Source of the DNA: Geosiphon pyriformis
Lineage: Eukaryota > Glomeromycota > Glomeromycetes > Archaeosporales > Geosiphonaceae
NCBI GenBank assembly: GCA_016748015.1
Contig: JAAOMT010000752.1
Coordinates: 408,884-472,883, forward strand
Length of the DNA stretch: 64,000 bases
Reading direction: 5' to 3'
The notes below the pieces were generated by a model. It did no database searches. It had not been told where the DNA came from and saw nothing but the letters and a program-made list of their open reading frames with translations. The translations under genes and the position numbers were made by a program. Below, in pieces: positions 25,107 through 37,764 of this stretch; positions within the stretch are counted from its first letter, which is position 1; the number at the start of each line of letters is the position of its first letter.

Positions 25107-26830
25107 GAAAATAAAAAATTATTTTAATAATATAATAAATAGTATGAGTATTTTAATTTTTTTAACAATTTAACAATTAAAATTTCATATTAATTTTAAG
25201 AATTTGGAGATTGTATCTTCTTAATGTAAATTATTTTCTCTTATTGAGATTCCGAATTTTTAAATATATTTTTAGTTAAATTTTCCAAAAATAGTATAAA
25301 TATTATACATTTTTTATAGTATTTAAAATTTTAAGTTGAAAAATTAAATTTAAAAACAACGACTAAAATTTTGTAATAATGCAAAAAGAAATATTAATTT
25401 TTACATATTTTATGCATGAATATTAAAATATTTTTAATAAAAAAATTATTGTCTAAAATTATTTTTATATTAAGACTGTATATAAAAAATATTAAATTTT
25501 TATAAAAATTATTTATTATATCATAAAAACAGTTTTAATTTTGAAAAAAATGATTTAAAATATTGCTAAAATTAATTTTCGATTTTTAAACAAAAAAATC
25601 CAACCAAATTTGTTGAAACTGTAAAAAAAGTTATTTTTAATTTAACAGTATGTTATTTATTTTAATGTTTTTTAAATAATATTTTTTAATTAATTAAAAC
25701 TTCTTATAAGTAATAAAATATTTTTAAGTTGAAATTTAAATGGGTTTCATGTATTTTATTAATTATAAAAATCTTATAATCATTTTTTTAAGCACCTTTA
25801 AAATATAATTTTTATTGACCTAATCAAATTATTTACTTTTTAATTAAAAATTGTTTTAATTCAATAATTTTGTTTAGTGTTTACTTTTTTATTTCTATTT
25901 TAATAATATTTGATCCTATTTTTACTGGTTATATAATTAAAAATATTTTTCGGTGGATTTTTTTATTCAATAATGAATAATATTCACTAGTGTACAAGAA
26001 TAAGATTTTATAACAAACCACAACAACGATTTTAAAGCTGATTTCTATATTATTTACATAAATAAAGTCTATTTCAAATTTTAAACTTAATAATTTCTGC
26101 TGAGAAAATGCAACAATATACCATTTATCAAAGGCCTTGAGGATTTTTATAATAGTTAAAAGACATTAGTCTTTTGATTATTAAGCTTTCTGAAAAAATA
26201 ATTATTGAACCAATTCTTAAAAGTTATAAGCCATTTTTCTCCATGTTAAAGTTTATACTCCTTGTCTATATAAATTTATAATTGGAGAATATTTATTAAC
26301 TTTTATATATCATTTTATATTCTGCTCATTGAATGATATTTGCTTCTTTCTATAAGGTAGGTCATCAAATATCTAAGAATAAAATTTTAAAATTATTGTT
26401 AACCGACTAAATATTTATTGATTTTTCCAATTGTAAATAATATTAAATATTTTGTCAAGAATTATTTTTCAAATAAAGACATTTTTGATTTGTCATATAA
26501 ATGGCATTATTTATGATAAATTTCATTTCAAAAAAGAAGGTATGAATTTTATTCGTTAAATATTTTATATGTTTTAGTATTACATATTTTATTACTTTAA
26601 AATTTGACCAAATCAAGGTTTTGGATCACCTTACGCTCTAAAATTCTGTAGAGCTTTTCAAGCACATTTTAAATTTTAAATATGTCGCTTTGAAATATTT
26701 TTTAACGGACAGTATATTGAAGGTGTAAATTATTAACGCTAAATTTTTTCTGAATATGAATTCGGCTCAATAAATATTTTGAACATAAAAAGCAGGAGAC
26801 AAAAGTTATTGTAGTTTTTCTTTGAGTATT
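23927..26830. other. Intergenic, no gene recognised
   Basis: AT-rich. It contains an ATT microsatellite at 25057-25105. No family is recognisable on either strand. Confidence 0.65.
25057..25105. repeat. (ATT)n microsatellite
   Basis: About sixteen consecutive triplets, almost pure. Confidence 0.9.
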
Positions 26831-27222
26831 TTTTGATTTTGATCAATTTGTACTTCAAATTATCTACGAAATTTGAATTCTCTAAATTAAAAAATGTGAT
26901 AATTAATAAATACTTGTTATTTAAAATACTCCCAACTGAAAAAAATTATAAAGATGGTAAAGTGACTACTCGAAATTTAAACTTTTATTTAGCACAAGGT
27001 ACAAGAATAGAAAATAAAAGCAGCTTACACAAATGGTTCTTTGAGAAAATGCCTAACTGAATCCTTTTTATGCTCAATTTGATCAGGGAAGAATGAAGTC
27101 AGGAAATCTTGGATTGACAAAAAGCAAAATTTTGATTATTCATAGCGACTATAAAGAAGTTTGAACAAATGATTTCCGATATGATATAAGTTGATATAAA
27201 AATAGTACATTTATATTGGAAA
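26831..27222. other. Sel1 gene 3' flank
   Basis: Contains a 75-codon open frame on the plus strand (from a TTG at 26833, ending 27060) of higher complexity than the surroundings (VTTRNLNFYLAQGTR). It has no recognisable family and no ATG at its start. It may be a remnant exon or chance. Confidence 0.35.
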
Positions 27223-28188
27223 TTAATACCTTAAAATTCTGGAAATAGCTCTAAAGATGTGAGTTTTTTCTGTATCCTTTTCAAGTGGGAATTTTTCCAA
27301 TGCTTTTCTGTACCAGAAGAGACTTTCATGTAAATCTTTATTTCTGCCAAAGCAATATAAAAGAGTTCTACCATACTGGGCTTGCATCTTTCCAGAGCCA
27401 GAAATCGCAGCTTTTTGATAACAGCAAGCTGCTTTTCTTACATCCATCTTAATACCGCATCCTATTCGATAACAGTCCCCCAAACGAAAAATTGCCTCTG
27501 GATCCCTTCCAATCGACTCATCCTGGATCCGCTGAAAAACTCGAATTACTTGTGCTTCATTCAATTGATTGATACGGTATAGACGTAATAAAATCTCTGA
27601 AGAGCTTTCAGTTTCAAAAGCGGATTTTAGAAACCATTCAAACGCCTGATCCATATCCCTTGGAGTTCCTTTTCCTCTCATATAACAGCATCCTATATGA
27701 AATCCAGCCTCTTTCAAACCGTGCTTGTAGGCAATTTTAAAAGACTCCAATGCTTTATTGAGATCTTGATAATTGAGACTTTGCAGATATAACCTGCCTA
27801 AATCAAAACGAGCAGTCAAACTACCAGCATCAGCTGCTCGTTCAAGCCAATATTTAAGATGTCGGATTCCTCGATAAGTATTGTTCGAAATAGCAATACG
27901 CGCAACTTGATATATAGCTGGCTTAAAGTCTGCATCAGCTGCTTGCAAATAACACAGAAACGCCGTATTCTGACAGTGATTTGTTCCGATACCATTTTCA
28001 TAAATGACTCCAAGAAGGTACTGGTAAATCGGTTGTGTTTGATTGTTTCTAAACAGTTCGAAAACTTGTTTGGGTTCATAGTCATTCTCATCGATCCATT
28101 CTCTTAATTTGTGACACAAGGGTAAATTATCATCTGGAATGTCAAGTTCCCGGCGTAGCGCATGAATAAGATTTTGGAGAGTTTCCAT
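27223..28188 (-). CDS. Sel1-repeat protein, 321 residues
   Basis: Single exon with an ATG at 28188. After a ~50-residue N-terminal stretch with no repeat it holds Sel1-like repeats (TPR-related helical pairs). Clear units lie at about 53-88 (YLLGVIYENGIG), 89-122 (YWLERAADAG), 123-157 (FDLGRLY, ALESFKIA), 158-193 (IGCCYMRGKGTPRDMDQA), 229-265 (LGDCYRIGCG, CYQKAA) and 266-300 (YGRTLLYCFGRNKDL, WYRKAL). A degenerate unit fills ~194-228. Such repeats form a solenoid that binds protein partners. In Rhizophagus they form a large family, often of unknown role or joined to kinases. No signal peptide or membrane helix is seen. It is intact and has a balanced codon composition compared with its AT-rich surroundings. 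Confidence 0.88.
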   Translation of the reverse strand: METLQNLIHALRRELDIPDDNLPLCHKLREWIDENDYEPKQVFELFRNNQTQPIYQYLLGVIYENGIGTNHCQNTAFLCYLQAADADFKPAIYQVARIAISNNTYRGIRHLKYWLERAADAGSLTARFDLGRLYLQSLNYQDLNKALESFKIAYKHGLKEAGFHIGCCYMRGKGTPRDMDQAFEWFLKSAFETESSSEILLRLYRINQLNEAQVIRVFQRIQDESIGRDPEAIFRLGDCYRIGCGIKMDVRKAACCYQKAAISGSGKMQAQYGRTLLYCFGRNKDLHESLFWYRKALEKFPLEKDTEKTHIFRAISRILRY

Positions 28189-29277
28189 GTTAAAGAAATT
28201 AGCTAGATACTTTTAAAAAAATAAAAGTTGTGGAAAGGTTGAAAAAACTGGTGATCGCTGCAAGTTCATATAAGTTTTAGCATGATTTAGTCAACGATCG
28301 TCTACATTAAGTACAAATATATTTTTGACACAGATTTTTCAATCCACCAACGAAAACTAAGAGATAAGATTTTGGAAATTTTGAAAAAACCCAAAGAATT
28401 CTTTTCCGTATACGCTTTACTTTTTTATTGACTAGAAATGGGTTGTCCCAAGATAGTTAAAGTTTTTGGGCTTGAATGCCATGATAATCTATATTATTAA
28501 TGATGTATAATGATATAGCATCAATACGATTAGGGTAAATACAAAATCCGAATTTATATCTCAAATCTTACGACTAGAGCAACAAACTATCTTTCTAATG
28601 TTTTAACTCTGTCAAGAAAAAATAATTTTTATTAAAGAAAATAAGGTTGGCCTCAAAGTAAACATAAACCCTGTGCATGTAGCAAACTTAGCCTCTTTTG
28701 ACTGGTCAGAAAATCGATGTTTTGAATAGACATTTTTAATTGAAATTATAAAATATCATGCAGCTTATGCACCGAATACATCATTAATGCTATAAAATTG
28801 AGATGATATTATTCATTAATTAGGAAATTTTGATAAAAATGTTTTCTAATTAAGTATACTTCAATTATAATAATATATTCTTTTCAATAATAATGATTGT
28901 TATTTAATATATTTTTATTGGTTAAATAATCAAAGTTAAAATTTGTACTAATTATAACAAATATTTTATTATTGTGTGAATTTTAATATTAATTTTTGAA
29001 ATAAAAAAAATGAATTTACTATATTTTTTTGTTCAATTGAATTTTTTAAATTCTGACTATTGTTTACAAAGAAGGCTACTATCAAACCAATGTACCCTAA
29101 AGAATTACCTTTGACATAAATTTAGCAGATGAAGATGAACAAATAGCAAAATAATGAATAATTGGCAAAACTCAATGTTTATATAAATACTTAAAAAATG
29201 AATATGAAAATTAATTTTGATTTTGCCTTAATTGAATTTTAAAGATTTAATTTGTTTATAGATGTTACATTTAGAAC
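28189..29277. other. Intergenic, Sel1 gene 5' flank
   Basis: No gene seen. At about 29036-29110 a stretch (attgaattttttaaattctg, gaaggctactat) resembles the outer part of the secreted-protein duplication near 39170-39240, perhaps a further fragment of that repeat. Confidence 0.5.
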
Positions 29278-29410
29278 TGTTGGACAAACCTATAAGTTTT
29301 GACAACTGTAAAAACTATTACCAGTATTAACTAGATTTTTCAATTTTAAAAAATATATCAAAATGTCAAAACTTGTCAAAATGTCAAAACTTGTCAAAAT
29401 GCCAAAATCT
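29278..29410 (+). repeat. Direct repeat, copy 1, with gtcaaaa tandem
   Basis: Begins tgttggacaaacctataag and goes on with ttttgacaactg and an AT stretch. From about 29358 the unit tcaaaatg/tcaaaactt repeats five times. The leading ~110 bases recur at 29835-29945. Confidence 0.7.
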
Positions 29411-29628
29411 ATCAAAATATTAAAAATATTTTTTAATAAAATAATTAATTAATTATCTAAAACTGAATTTACTAAAGATAAAGTAATATAATCAAAGCTT
29501 TTAATATTTGCTAATAACTAATTAAATTTATTTATATCTATATTTTTATTTAATCTAATGTATTAAAGCCTTTGTCAACATCTTCAATTAATAAAGCTAT
29601 TAAAGTTTCTTGAGGATTGAAACATTAT

Positions 29629-29844
29629 TTATGAAAGAAAATTAATATTGTTGTTTTCTGGTTTAATAAAAATAGTACCAGTTAAACATTCTTTACAAAG
29701 AGATGGTTCTAAAATATTCTTGTCATAAAATTTAAATTCATGTTTGATATTTAAATAAAAAGAATGTATAGATTCTACAAATTCTATATTAAGACTTGAT
29801 TTTCGATTTTCATAAAGCCATTGAAATAAGCCTGTTGGAAAAAC
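29629..29844 (-). pseudogene. Unidentified coding remnant
   Basis: On the minus strand 71 codons are open up to a TAA at 29629-29631. The residue mix is protein-like rather than the usual AT noise: FQWLYENRKSS, FVESIHSFYLNI, LEPSLCKECLTG. There is no ATG at its beginning. The frame enters from the direct repeat at 29835, so an element appears to have joined or cut it. I do not recognise the family; it could be the last exon of a broken gene. Confidence 0.5.
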
Positions 29845-29945
29845 CTATAAGTTTTGACAACGGTAATATTTATAATCAGTATTAACTATATTTTTCACTT
29901 TAAAAAATATACCAAAAAATGTCGAAATCTGTTAAAATGTCAATA
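29835..29945 (+). repeat. Direct repeat, copy 2
   Basis: tgttggaaaaacctataag followed by ttttgacaacgg matches 29278 onward at roughly 80% by eye. Confidence 0.7.
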
Positions 29946-30613
29946 AATAAAACTGTCAATAATAGCTACAATTATTATTATAGTTAAAATTATTATCAAT
30001 AGTAAAAATTTATAAAGTATTATATCAAAAAAAAACTTTATACAAAAAATACATAGGAAATTTTACATTATATGTAAGAAAAATTTGCTTTCATATACAA
30101 TTGGACATATTTTTTATACAAATACATATGGAACTATTATATAGAATTTGAAATTTCCTTATATTTTACAAATATATTTTTAATGTGCACTATAGTTTCT
30201 GTATATATTTCATTTATTACGTATTTACTTTATTATTTTTTAATATATTCTAAGCAAATACCAAATGAAAATTTTATTTTTCTTGTATATTTTTAATATA
30301 AAATCTACTGTATAAAATTTCTAATATATTTATAATTACTAATTGAATAAGATAAATTTTTCCTAAGCAAAATTCAATATAAAAATATAAATAAATTAGT
30401 AAAAATAAAAATACAAATATAGATTAAAGTTTATCAAAAAACTATACAATTCCATATTTTATTTCATCAAAGTTTTAATCAAATAAATAAAATGTATCAA
30501 TCAATTAGAAAAAAGAATTTCATGTCAAGATTTTTTATAAATATTCTTTTGACATTTTGACAGAGTTTTTTAGTATTTACATAGTTTTACGTTTTGACAA
30601 GATTTTATCATAT

Positions 30614-30680
30614 TGTCGGAGATTCTCGATTACGCAAAATAGTAAAACCCTTTTTCGTTTGCCAAGAAGTTTCTCCGACA
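30614..30680. repeat. 67-bp element with perfect terminal inverted repeats
   Basis: tgtcggaga at 30614-30622 is the exact reverse complement of tctccgaca at 30672-30680. The 49 bases between are of higher GC than the flanks. It has the form of a tiny non-autonomous element, a terminal-repeat footprint or a structured motif. Confidence 0.65.
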
Positions 30681-30684
30681 GCTC

Positions 30685-31640
30685 TATACATTTGCAAAAC
30701 AGCACTTTATTTTTTTTGAGCAAAAAATATTGTAATTTTAAGTTCAAATAATTGCTAAGAATATTGTACTTAAAGCAATAATTTATAAAACTATATGTTT
30801 ATAATTGAAATTTAGAATAATTTTCAATATTATTAATTTATTCATCATTCAATTATTCTTGAATTTTCTTGTTTTCGAGAAGAGGGTATATTTTGCTTAA
30901 ATATCAATTATATAATTGTCTATTAACTTAATAAATGGTTTTTAATTTCTATTTTAATTAATTTATAGATTTTCTAAATCAAATAATAGTTTTTATTTAA
31001 CATCATAAGTCACCTGCTGAAATGCTTAATTTATATGTTAAGAAAATAGATTATTGTGTATAAATATAACTATTATTAAGAATTAAGAATTAAAATTAAA
31101 ATTTCTGGATCCATTGGCATCTATTCAAATTTATATTAATAAAAAACAGTTTTTTACATTAATGCTTTTGCAATATTTCAATATTTTTTAAATAAAAAAA
31201 TATAATTATTGTCTTAATTGGTATTTTTATTTTGATGCTATTTAGTTATATTAATTATTTTATTAGTTACATATCATAATATCTTATAATAAAATTTGGT
31301 TATTATATAGAATTTTACACTTAACTGTTTTTTTACTGTGGGATAAAATAGTATATTATCCCCTAAAATTTTTATTACATATATTAATTATTATAATAAT
31401 ATGAAAATTTTATTTTAATAAACCTAATAGAATATTATTTAAAAACAAAATAAAACAATAATTAAAGTTTATTAAATTAAAAAAATAAAATATTTAGAAA
31501 ATATTAAAAAAATTAAATATTAATTATAAATTATAAATAATGACAGCCATTTAACATTATTTTAAATTAATTATTAAATTAATTATTGATCAAATTATTA
31601 ACATAAATGTTAATCTAATTATTAAATTTAGCTATATTTA
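30685..31640 (+). repeat. Dispersed repeat, copy 2
   Basis: Same landmarks in the same order as 18855-20000, with many substitutions. It begins directly after the 67-bp inverted-repeat element. Confidence 0.7.
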
Positions 31641-34267
31641 TTTATATAAATTTTTATTATTATTTTACAAATATAATTAAACTATTAATTATTATTTATA
31701 CAATTTAATTAATATATATTAAACATAAGTTATAATATAAACAATATATAATTAACCACTTAAATTAATTAGAACTGCTTTAATTTAAAGAAAAAATTAA
31801 GTTATTTTATTAATATAATTGTTTAATTAACTATAAATTTACCTATTAAAATTTTTATAGATTTAATTTTACCTTTTTAATAACTTTAAAATTATTAAAT
31901 TAAAAAAATTTATTGCATACAATAAAATCAAAATTATTAATTATGCTATTATTATTATATAATAAAACATATTAATCTTATTTTTAATATAAAAAAACTC
32001 TTTAAACATATTAATATTTATTTTACCAAGATTTTTAATTTAAACTTTTAAAACAAAAATCTGAAAATTTGATTTTATAATAAAAACTTTTTTAATAACC
32101 AAAAAAATTAAAACAACTAAAAAATTAATAAATTCAATTATTAACTTTATTAATCAAACAATTTGTAAATAATTTTTTAAAAAAAACTAACTTAAAATTA
32201 ATAACAATATTAAAAAGACAATAGTTTTGCTATATATAAAACCAAATTAATAAAATAATTTAAAAAAAGCTTAAACAGTATAAAAACTTGAAGAAAAGTT
32301 TTAATAGATTAAAAAAACAGTTTTACAATTTTTTTTAATGCATTAATTTTATTAATAATAATATTTATAATATTTTTAAACTTAAAAATAACAATAACAT
32401 TTTTTTTATTAAATTGTAAACATAAAACTGAATTGAGTTTAGCATTTTTGAACTTTTTACAAGTAATTTAAGTGTTTATTTCATATTATATAATCTAATT
32501 ATCATATTTAGTTACATTTATATATTGTATAAATTATAAAAAAATTAACCAAAATGAATTTAAAACTCTTATAAAAAGTTATTATCTTTATTAAATTAAA
32601 AAAATTTAAAACTGTTTTTTTACTAAAATTAATTAATAAACAAAAACAGTTTTAGTAACTTTAAAAGTTTTAAAATAAACAATAATATGTTACTATATAT
32701 TAACAGACTTTAATTTAATATCAAAAACTTTATTAAAAATTACAAAAATATTCTTAATAGTATTAATAAAAATATTTTAAAAAATAAAGAGCCACAATAG
32801 TAGAAACAAATACAGATTCAAAAATTACAATAGATTTACAATTTTAAAAGAAAAATTTAGCAAGTTTAATTTTAATAACAATATTTAAGAAAACTTAATA
32901 TTTAAATTCTATATAAAAACACAATTTTAATATAAATAATTTTTTTTAAGTTCTATTAAATATTAGACTAAGTGTATTATTTCAATCTTTTATAAAATTT
33001 ATTATTATTTAACACACAATTAATTTATTTGTAAACTATTTTATTATAAATACCAAATAAATACACTTTGTAAATACTAAAATAATATATTTTATTTATT
33101 AATTTGAATAAAGTATATAAATATTTTGAACTTAATTGTAATTATAATAAGCAACTGTATTAATATTGTAGTATAATCCTTTTTCTTTTAATATATAGTA
33201 AAATGATACTAACTAATAATTTTTTTGCTAATTTGGTAGGTTTGTTATTATAGTTTTATTTAATTTAATTTTGACAAATGTTTTTTATAATTTTGAGTTT
33301 TTTTATAATCTTTAAATTGTAAATTATTTTGTAATTTTTTAAAGAGTTTATAATTTACATTTGTAAAAGTTAATTTAAGTTACAATTTGTAAAACATATT
33401 ATATTTAAAAATGTGCAAAATACAATCTTTTTTAAAATTAGTTAAAATTTATAATAAAAATATTTAAAACTTGTTTTTACAGATTGTTGACCAGTGGTTT
33501 AAGTGGCCTAATATTAAATAATAGTTATTATCTTTTGTTTATTTAATAAAAAAAATAGTCACTTTGAAGATTTTTATGAATTTATAATTGATTAAAGCTT
33601 GGTAAATAGATAACTGCACTTGCCAATTAATTAAAAAATGTATTAGTTTGACTAAAAACTAATTATAAAAAAATAATGTAGATTTTAAATTGTAATCATA
33701 GAGTAAATTAGACAAAATTAATATAAATATAATATTAGGATAGACCGAAATAAAAACTTGAAAATAAATATAAATTTGAATAATAAATAACAAATTTATG
33801 TAACTTGAAATAAAAAAATAAAAAAATAGAAGACCAAGTAAAAAAGAAATTAAGTACTGAAAAACTGATTTTTTGCAATGCTGTTTTTTTAAACTACAAG
33901 TTAGCCTGTATTTATATTTACTTTATATGGTAAATTATTTAAAATTATATTTATTAATAATTTAATTATTAATTATTAATTAAAATTACTAATTGTTAAT
34001 TAGTTATGTAATTTAGTGTAATTTACTTTAAAATTACGAATAAAATCTTTGACTTATTTTTAATTTATTTTATTTCAAATGAATCCAATTAAGAAAATAA
34101 AAATTTTGAAATTTTTTTTAAGACTTGTTTTTATTAGCTTTCAAAATGATTCACAAAGAAACCAATAAAGCAATAATATAATTATCAAATTATAAAGACA
34201 TAAATTATATTAAATATGAGAAAATAAAATATATGTTAATAAAATTTTAATAATTAATAAAATAAAA
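31641..34267. other. AT-rich desert, no gene
   Basis: Nothing recognisable apart from base composition. Confidence 0.7.
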
Positions 34268-34748
34268 ATTGGTTCAAAGAAAATGTTCAAAGTAAATAAT
34301 ATAAATGCTTTTTATTATCAAAGTAAACTCACACACTAGATAAAATTCATTTGAAAGAAATTGCTATCTAGACGCAAAAACTCGAAAATGTTGTCAAAAT
34401 GATCTCATATATCAGAGTCTAAGCTTTAAACCGACCTATTATATATGCTCGATATAATTAGTGTTTAATAAGTATTTATTGTATTGAATATCTAGGTATA
34501 CAAGAATATGATAGAAATATATGTTTGGCAAAAGAAGTTTGGGATAAAACTTGAAACTATAAAAATAGGATAAACTGAGTTTCTAGCTGCATATATCATT
34601 CACTATAGATATGTCGGGAGTAAAATTTTCAACTAATCCTAGAGTTTAAGAAGACAAGTAAAAAATAATAGCATCCAAAAAAGTTTACAAGATGCGGAAA
34701 ACCCTTTGAAAGTGAGGAAGATATGAATTTAAAAAAGATAAACGTTTC

Positions 34749-35030
34749 CTATTCCATGTAATCATATGTGGGAGCATTCGTATCTATAGCAAACCATGAT
34801 TCACAATATGTATATTCACATTGAAGTTGCGTTCTTGGTACAAACACAGAGTAATTTTCACGACCACAATTGAAAATTTCATTCAAAGTGCATTCTTGGG
34901 TTCGGGGAAGACATCCTATCTCAAACGTAGGGTCATTTAGATCAGCGCCAGCCGTTTTATTAATAAAAGCAAAAACTAAAAAGGACAAAAGTATTTTGTT
35001 TAAGATTGATTTGGGTATCATATTAAGCAT
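34749..35030 (-). CDS. Small secreted cysteine-rich protein, paralogue A
   Basis: 93 residues from the ATG at 35030; the family start is probably the fourth codon, a Met at 35021 (IPKSILNK), since the sisters begin there with TPKS. A hydrophobic core LLSFLVFAF followed by TAGA gives a likely signal-peptidase site before DLNDP. The mature part has five cysteines: the pattern of the sisters (C-X6-C-X7-C-X4-C-X9-C-X4-C) with the fourth Cys replaced, giving YSVFVPR where the sisters read CVFVPR. The block VFVPR...CEYTYC is conserved. No known domain is recognised. Size, signal peptide and Cys content fit a secreted effector candidate of a symbiotic fungus, but this is inference only. Confidence 0.7.
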   Translation of the reverse strand: MLNMIPKSILNKILLSFLVFAFINKTAGADLNDPTFEIGCLPRTQECTLNEIFNCGRENYSVFVPRTQLQCEYTYCESWFAIDTNAPTYDYME

Positions 35031-35125
35031 CCTTTTTTTATCTTTATGAAGAAGATCGAGTTATGATAATTGTATTTTAATAAACAAAGCTTGGTAATTT
35101 GAAATTTGGCAAGCGAGATGTTTTC

Positions 35126-35140
35126 TTTTTATAGGAAAAT
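35126..35140 (-). promoter_or_regulatory. TATA box of paralogue A
   Basis: On the minus strand cctataaaaag lies about 105-115 bases before the ATG, followed by a conserved ctcgcttgcc block. Both sisters have the same arrangement. Confidence 0.55.
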
Positions 35141-35460
35141 TTCTGAACTTTGGGATATTACAAAAATTTAGTTAGTAGTAAAACAATAATAATAAAAATT
35201 TTTAAAGTTATCTTCAATGGTTGAATGAAAATAACTAACTTTAGATATGCGATTGGCAGGAAAAAATCGTCTTGTATGAATAATCTAAAGAATTAAAACA
35301 TATTTATGGTCATTTAAGTTACTTAATTATTTTGACCACAATGAATTTCAAGAAAATGTACTCAATATGAATTACCTAAAAGAAATCAGGACCATACTAG
35401 TCAGTGATAAAGATAATATACTCATACTATTTTTTATGAATATAAGATTTTGATATAAAA

Positions 35461-35661
35461 TTCCCAGTTTTTGAACAACAAATCTAAATATTGATTTTAA
35501 GGTTTAATAGAATTAAGTCAATTAACCGATTTAATATCTTATAAAGGGACATCCTTAATATAACGTCTATGAAGAATAGAAATTTCATAGTAGTTATGAC
35601 TTTAGCCATTTGGGATCTCTCGTGAACACATTTCGGTAGTCTGCCAATTTTAGCGTCCAGT
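35461..35661. repeat. 201-bp near-identical block, copy 1
   Basis: Matches 38921-39121 base for base with no indel and only three differences that I can count. The flanking parts of the same duplication differ at around one in four or five positions. Confidence 0.8.
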
Positions 35662-35773
35662 GCAAATCTCGTCTCGCATATAATAGGCTAAATTTTTTTA
35701 ACTGATTATCGTTTTTAAGGAAGGCTACTATTAGAGCATTGTACATAAATTTAAACATACAAAAATGTTTAAT

Positions 35774-37764
35774 TAGCAAAAGGATTAAGTAATTAAGAAA
35801 AATTATTATCTCAATTAAGGATTAAAAAATGAATATAAAAATTACTTATTTCAATTGCTTGTATACAAAAACAGAAGAAATAATCTTATGTTTACCAATG
35901 AGGCTTTAAAACCATACTTTATAGCCTTAATGAAAATATGTATTTAAAAGCAATTTACAACAAAGTAACATTTTCAGAATTTTTTAATTTAATCAAAGCA
36001 TTAATACTTATAGAATTCGATGAAACTATCATAAGTATGTGAGGTGGAGTGTTAGTACACTCTATAAAAATTCACTCCTGAAAATTTTAGAAATTGGATT
36101 CTATGGGTGCTCCATAATTGTATATAAATATAAATGATATATTTCAATTTGTAGCAAAAATTACAATTATAAAATGACTTAATTAAAAAGATATTTATAC
36201 AAACTTTTGGAAAAGATTCATCAAGAATCATTTTTTGAAAAAACAAGATATTCATAAAGAGCTGAAGAAAAACTACATACAGTTCTAGCGAAAAATAATG
36301 ACAGGCAATTTTTTCAAACAAACTTAAGAGATATTTTTTATACCAATCCTATAATATATGTAAAAATTAATAATTCTCCTGCATTTATATTAGCTTGAAA
36401 ACGGGTATATGTTAGTAGGTACCTCCTCTGGAAGTTTTGCATATTTTTCTTTTACTAGCTTAATAAAAATATTTTGAATATTCGGCTGTATTGCGGTTAC
36501 CATTGAGTTAAAGATACTTAACGACTTCACTGTTTGATTTTACGAAGAGTGTAATAAAAAAAACATTATTTATTTTTGTTTTCAAAACTTTATACTCTAT
36601 AATGCCTATGTATTTCTTGAAAATTATCAAATTATTCTTATTGTTATTATTGAAAAATTATGTTATTAATAAATAAAAATCATTACTTTGTATCACGTTT
36701 AACTATGATTAAAAAAATCAAAATTTTTTTGAATAATACGAACACAAAAAAATTATGAATGAATTAATTTGTTTTAATTTTTTAATTAGTATATATATTA
36801 ATTCAAGTTCATTATTTTTTAATTAAAAACAAAAAGATATCTTTATTAATTCAAAAAAAAATTAACTAAAATTATGACAAATTTAGCTTCAGATTCAAAT
36901 TCAATTTTAGAATTTAAACACTTAATGTTTTGAAACAAATATATTTTCGAAAATTGCAAAAATTGTTTTTATTACTTTTTTAAAAAAAATTCAAGACAAT
37001 AAACACAATTCAAAAATAATTATTATTTTGAAAATTACTATTAAAAACACTGTTTTTTAATCGAAAAACATTATTTAAATATTATTTTTATACTTAAAAC
37101 TTAGACTAGCCTTCATAATTTATAAGATTTACAAAAGTAAAATTAATTATTTACAGAAAAGTTTACAATTGTGAAATTAATAATAAAGTTATCAAGAAAC
37201 AAATTTCATAATATTATTTATTAATTATTATATTGAATAAAAAAGATTATTATTTAAAACTTACAAACAATATAATCATATGTTGAAATTTGGTTTTGTG
37301 CTTCAGAAATAATAAATTAATCTTACATGTAACAAGTAATATGAAATTTTTATGTATTATAATATATATTAAGTATTATTATTATTATTTAATTTATTGC
37401 TTTATTTTGCTTTTTAAATAATAATTAAGAATCTAATATCATATTATTGTGATAAGTTGAAATAACTTTAACAAATAACAGAAATAAAAATAACTAAGAG
37501 CAATTTAAAACTCAGCAAAGATATTTTAACAGTAGTGCAAATAAATATATAAACTATTTAATTTATGAAAATCATAGTTGTTAGTCTTTTTAAAAGAAAT
37601 TTGAAAGTAAAAAAATAGTTTCTAATTGTTAACAAAAAATAACCCAGCTGGTATAATTTTATACCTCACTTGGCAGTTCTTTAGAATTTAAATATTTTTT
37701 ACAACTTTGGAAGGCTTTGTTTTTATAGTTAATAAAAAAAACCAAATCAATAATTAAGTTAACG
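35774..37764. other. Spacer between duplication units A and B
   Basis: No gene recognised. The short motif ggagtgttagtacactc followed by cactcc near 36041-36075 forms partial inverted repeats and may be the end of a transposable element. Confidence 0.5.

Larger units (their letters stand above)
34268..35773 (-). repeat. Secreted-protein duplication unit A
   Basis: A ~1.5 kb unit with the gene 34749-35030, its promoter and a far-upstream block. It is colinear with 37765-39255 in the same orientation. The gene-proximal part also matches 39282-40310 inverted. Confidence 0.8.

Noticed and set aside
35594-36321. Minus-strand frames at 35594-35779 and 36052-36321
   Set aside because: Both begin with TTG. 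The first overlaps the 201-bp block but is not kept in frame in the second copy.
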